Shown: one piece after another, positions 5,723-6,835 of the stretch
Layout: every line of letters begins with the position of its first letter
Position numbering within the stretch: position 1 is the stretch's first letter
NCBI GenBank assembly: GCA_018819085.1
Contig: JAHJQT010000039.1
Span: forward strand, 1 to 6,835
Source of the DNA: Patescibacteria group bacterium
GTDB lineage: Bacteria > Patescibacteriota > Minisyncoccia > Portnoybacterales > UBA2143
Direction of reading: 5' to 3'
Length of the DNA stretch: 6,835 nt
The notes under the pieces: model-generated
Database searches by the model: none
Told to the model about the DNA's origin: nothing
The model's input: the letters and a program-made list of their open reading frames with translations, nothing else
Made by a program: the position numbers and the translations under genes

Positions 5723-6835
5723 TTAGTAATTTACAGCATAAGTATATGTAATAATTTGTTTGTAAAAAGCGTTAACACCACAGGATGCTAATTCTTCGTC
5801 AGCTAATAATTTAAGAGCTTTTGCTGTTTCCAATCTTGCGTATAGAGTTCCTACTGCTGGAGAATCTTGATCTCCTCTTTCGGCTTTTAGTCTAGGGATT
5901 ATGACATTACTAACGTCAACATATGTATCGCTTATTTCTTGTGTTAATGTTGGGATTGTATCACCTGTATAACTTCCGTTTATGTCTGTTAATAATCCTT
6001 GAAGTTGTTCAATAAGTTCTTCTTTTACTTCATCAAGTTCTATTAAAGCTTTCGTCACAGGGTCATTAGAATCAGCAGGATTATATGTTCCGCCGGAGGT
6101 ATCGTAAACTTTTTTCCAGGCATCATATTTTTTATAATATTCTTCAATATCTGCAATTATTACAGAAACTCGTCCTATAGCAGATTTTGTTCCTGCAATT
6201 TTAATCCCTATAGCTGTTATTTCACCTCTTACTTTCGTTATCTCTCCTGCTACAATTCCTTTTTGAGTTGTTGCCCATGCTTTAGTGCTACTATCGCAAT
6301 TATTAACAGGATCTAATATTTTATCTAAAACTAAATCAGCCGCTTCGTATTTTTTAAGTATTGAATCTAATATATCCCAGTTTGTTGTTTGTTCTATAAG
6401 TAATTCATCTAAACTTGTTTTAAAAAACGGGAACTTTATTTCTAAAAGTCCGATTGCAATTTTATCTTGGCCAATTTCAGTTGGGTCAAATATTTCAGGC
6501 ATATCTCCTCCTCCTCCAAGATCTCCATACCCTGGGATGCCCTCATTTTTAGCGAATAGCAATCCATAACCTTCTGTAAGTACTCTATTAACTAAAGCAG
6601 TAAGAATTGCTTGAACATAGATTGATAAAGGACCTGCTTTAGCAGTAGCAGCTCCTATTTGTTCGTTAATTGTGTCCCAAAATCTATTCATTGCCTTACT
6701 AACAGAATCACTTATTTGTTTACCAGGAGTATGAGAAATACATTTTTTATAACATGGTCCTACGACTGAGCTCCCATCCTTATGAAGACCATCAGTTTCA
6801 AATGGTTCAGCCAGAATATTCGCACTTGGCGCGCA
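5723..6835 (-). CDS. Probable extracytoplasmic protein of a Patescibacteria-type T4SS cluster, 5'-partial
   Basis: Function not recognised. The reading frame is open from the window edge to the TAA at 5723, giving at least 370 residues. The ATG at 6691 is internal: the 48 codons upstream are open and hold two cysteines in a CYKKC motif (visible residues 28-32) followed by TPGKQISD. From memory, a Cys-containing stretch followed by TPG and a helical segment is typical of proteins encoded just before VirB6-like genes in Parcubacteria; this should be checked. No membrane span is visible. After the start-like Met there is an amphipathic helix, a Gly-rich linker (GYGDLGGGGD, visible residues about 102-111) and a long helical region (about 185-275) that may be coiled coil, then Cys at 180 and 352. 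The paired cysteines suggest disulfides outside the membrane, as a surface or envelope component. The signal peptide, if any, lies outside the window. The stop lies 5 bases before the next gene, implying coupled expression with the VirB6-like protein. Confidence 0.8.
   Translation of the reverse strand, partial: CAPSANILAEPFETDGLHKDGSSVVGPCYKKCISHTPGKQISDSVSKAMNRFWDTINEQIGAATAKAGPLSIYVQAILTALVNRVLTEGYGLLFAKNEGIPGYGDLGGGGDMPEIFDPTEIGQDKIAIGLLEIKFPFFKTSLDELLIEQTTNWDILDSILKKYEAADLVLDKILDPVNNCDSSTKAWATTQKGIVAGEITKVRGEITAIGIKIAGTKSAIGRVSVIIADIEEYYKKYDAWKKVYDTSGGTYNPADSNDPVTKALIELDEVKEELIEQLQGLLTDINGSYTGDTIPTLTQEISDTYVDVSNVIIPRLKAERGDQDSPAVGTLYARLETAKALKLLADEELASCGVNAFYKQIITYTYAVNY

Larger units (their letters stand above)
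1..6835 (-). other. Putative single operon encoding a type IV secretion-like core
   Basis: All eight genes point the same way. The gaps from one stop to the next start are 5, 33, 1, 3, 5, 12 and 3 bases (the last is 12 if the second ATG is used). No GC-rich hairpin followed by a T-run was seen between genes, and no gap could hold a convincing promoter. The order is exported protein, VirB6-like, unknown, PrgI, TraC-like, VirB4, small membrane protein, exported protein. That the genes are co-transcribed is inferred from spacing and shared function. Both ends of the operon lie outside the window, so its main promoter and terminator cannot be described. Confidence 0.8.

Noticed and set aside
6285..6569. 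Open plus-strand frame of 94 codons
   Set aside because: It is antisense to the partial first gene and has a Ser/Pro-rich product without any domain.
1..6835. Alternative genetic code with TGA as Gly, as in Gracilibacteria and SR1
   Set aside because: The long frames are complete without reading any TGA as sense, so the standard bacterial code is sufficient.
1..6835. CRISPR arrays, tRNA/rRNA genes, insertion sequences, attachment sites
   Set aside because: Nearly all bases are coding on one strand. I saw no spaced direct repeats, terminal inverted repeats, transposase or structured RNA.

Overview
The window is AT-rich and almost fully coding. Every supportable gene lies on the minus strand, so transcription runs from position 6835 towards 1. 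Junctions between genes are 1 to 33 bases, with no gene-free stretch and no visible terminator, so this looks like the interior of one long operon cut at both ends. Several protein families here are familiar from Patescibacteria (Candidate Phyla Radiation, Parcubacteria-like genomes): a VirB6/TrbL-like protein with a long charged tail, a PrgI-family protein, a TraC-like domain protein separate from its VirB4 ATPase, and a partner with a TPGK-type motif upstream of VirB6. The standard bacterial code fits: long frames stay open, TGG encodes Trp, and all seven visible stops are TAA. Assignment to this radiation is an inference from gene content, not from a marker gene.

Layout in transcription order: (1) 6835-5723, the 3' part of a probably extracytoplasmic protein of unknown function, entering from outside the window; (2) 5717-3768, a polytopic VirB6/TrbL-like inner-membrane channel protein with a four-cysteine loop and a tail of about 265 residues; (3) 3734-3297, a small soluble helical protein of unknown function; (4) 3295-3002, a PrgI-family two-span membrane protein; (5) 2998-2345, a TraC-like domain protein; (6) 2339-534, a VirB4/TrbE-type ATPase; (7) 521-123, a small Lys-rich membrane protein; (8) 119-1, the first residues of an exported protein with a possible lipobox.

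Together these encode the core of a single-membrane type IV secretion-like machine. VirB4, docked through PrgI and the TraC-like protein, would energise transport or assembly, VirB6 would form the membrane conduit, and the flanking exported proteins would be surface or envelope parts. No relaxase, VirD4 coupling protein, VirB11 or VirB8/9/10-type outer ring is encoded in the window, so conjugation is not shown. DNA uptake, effector delivery to a host cell or assembly of a surface fibre are equally compatible. The best targets for new biology are the unrecognised members (the 6835-5723 fragment, the 145-residue protein and the 132-residue membrane protein), the cysteine loop and tail of the VirB6-like protein, and the lack of recognisable Shine-Dalgarno sequences at every start.
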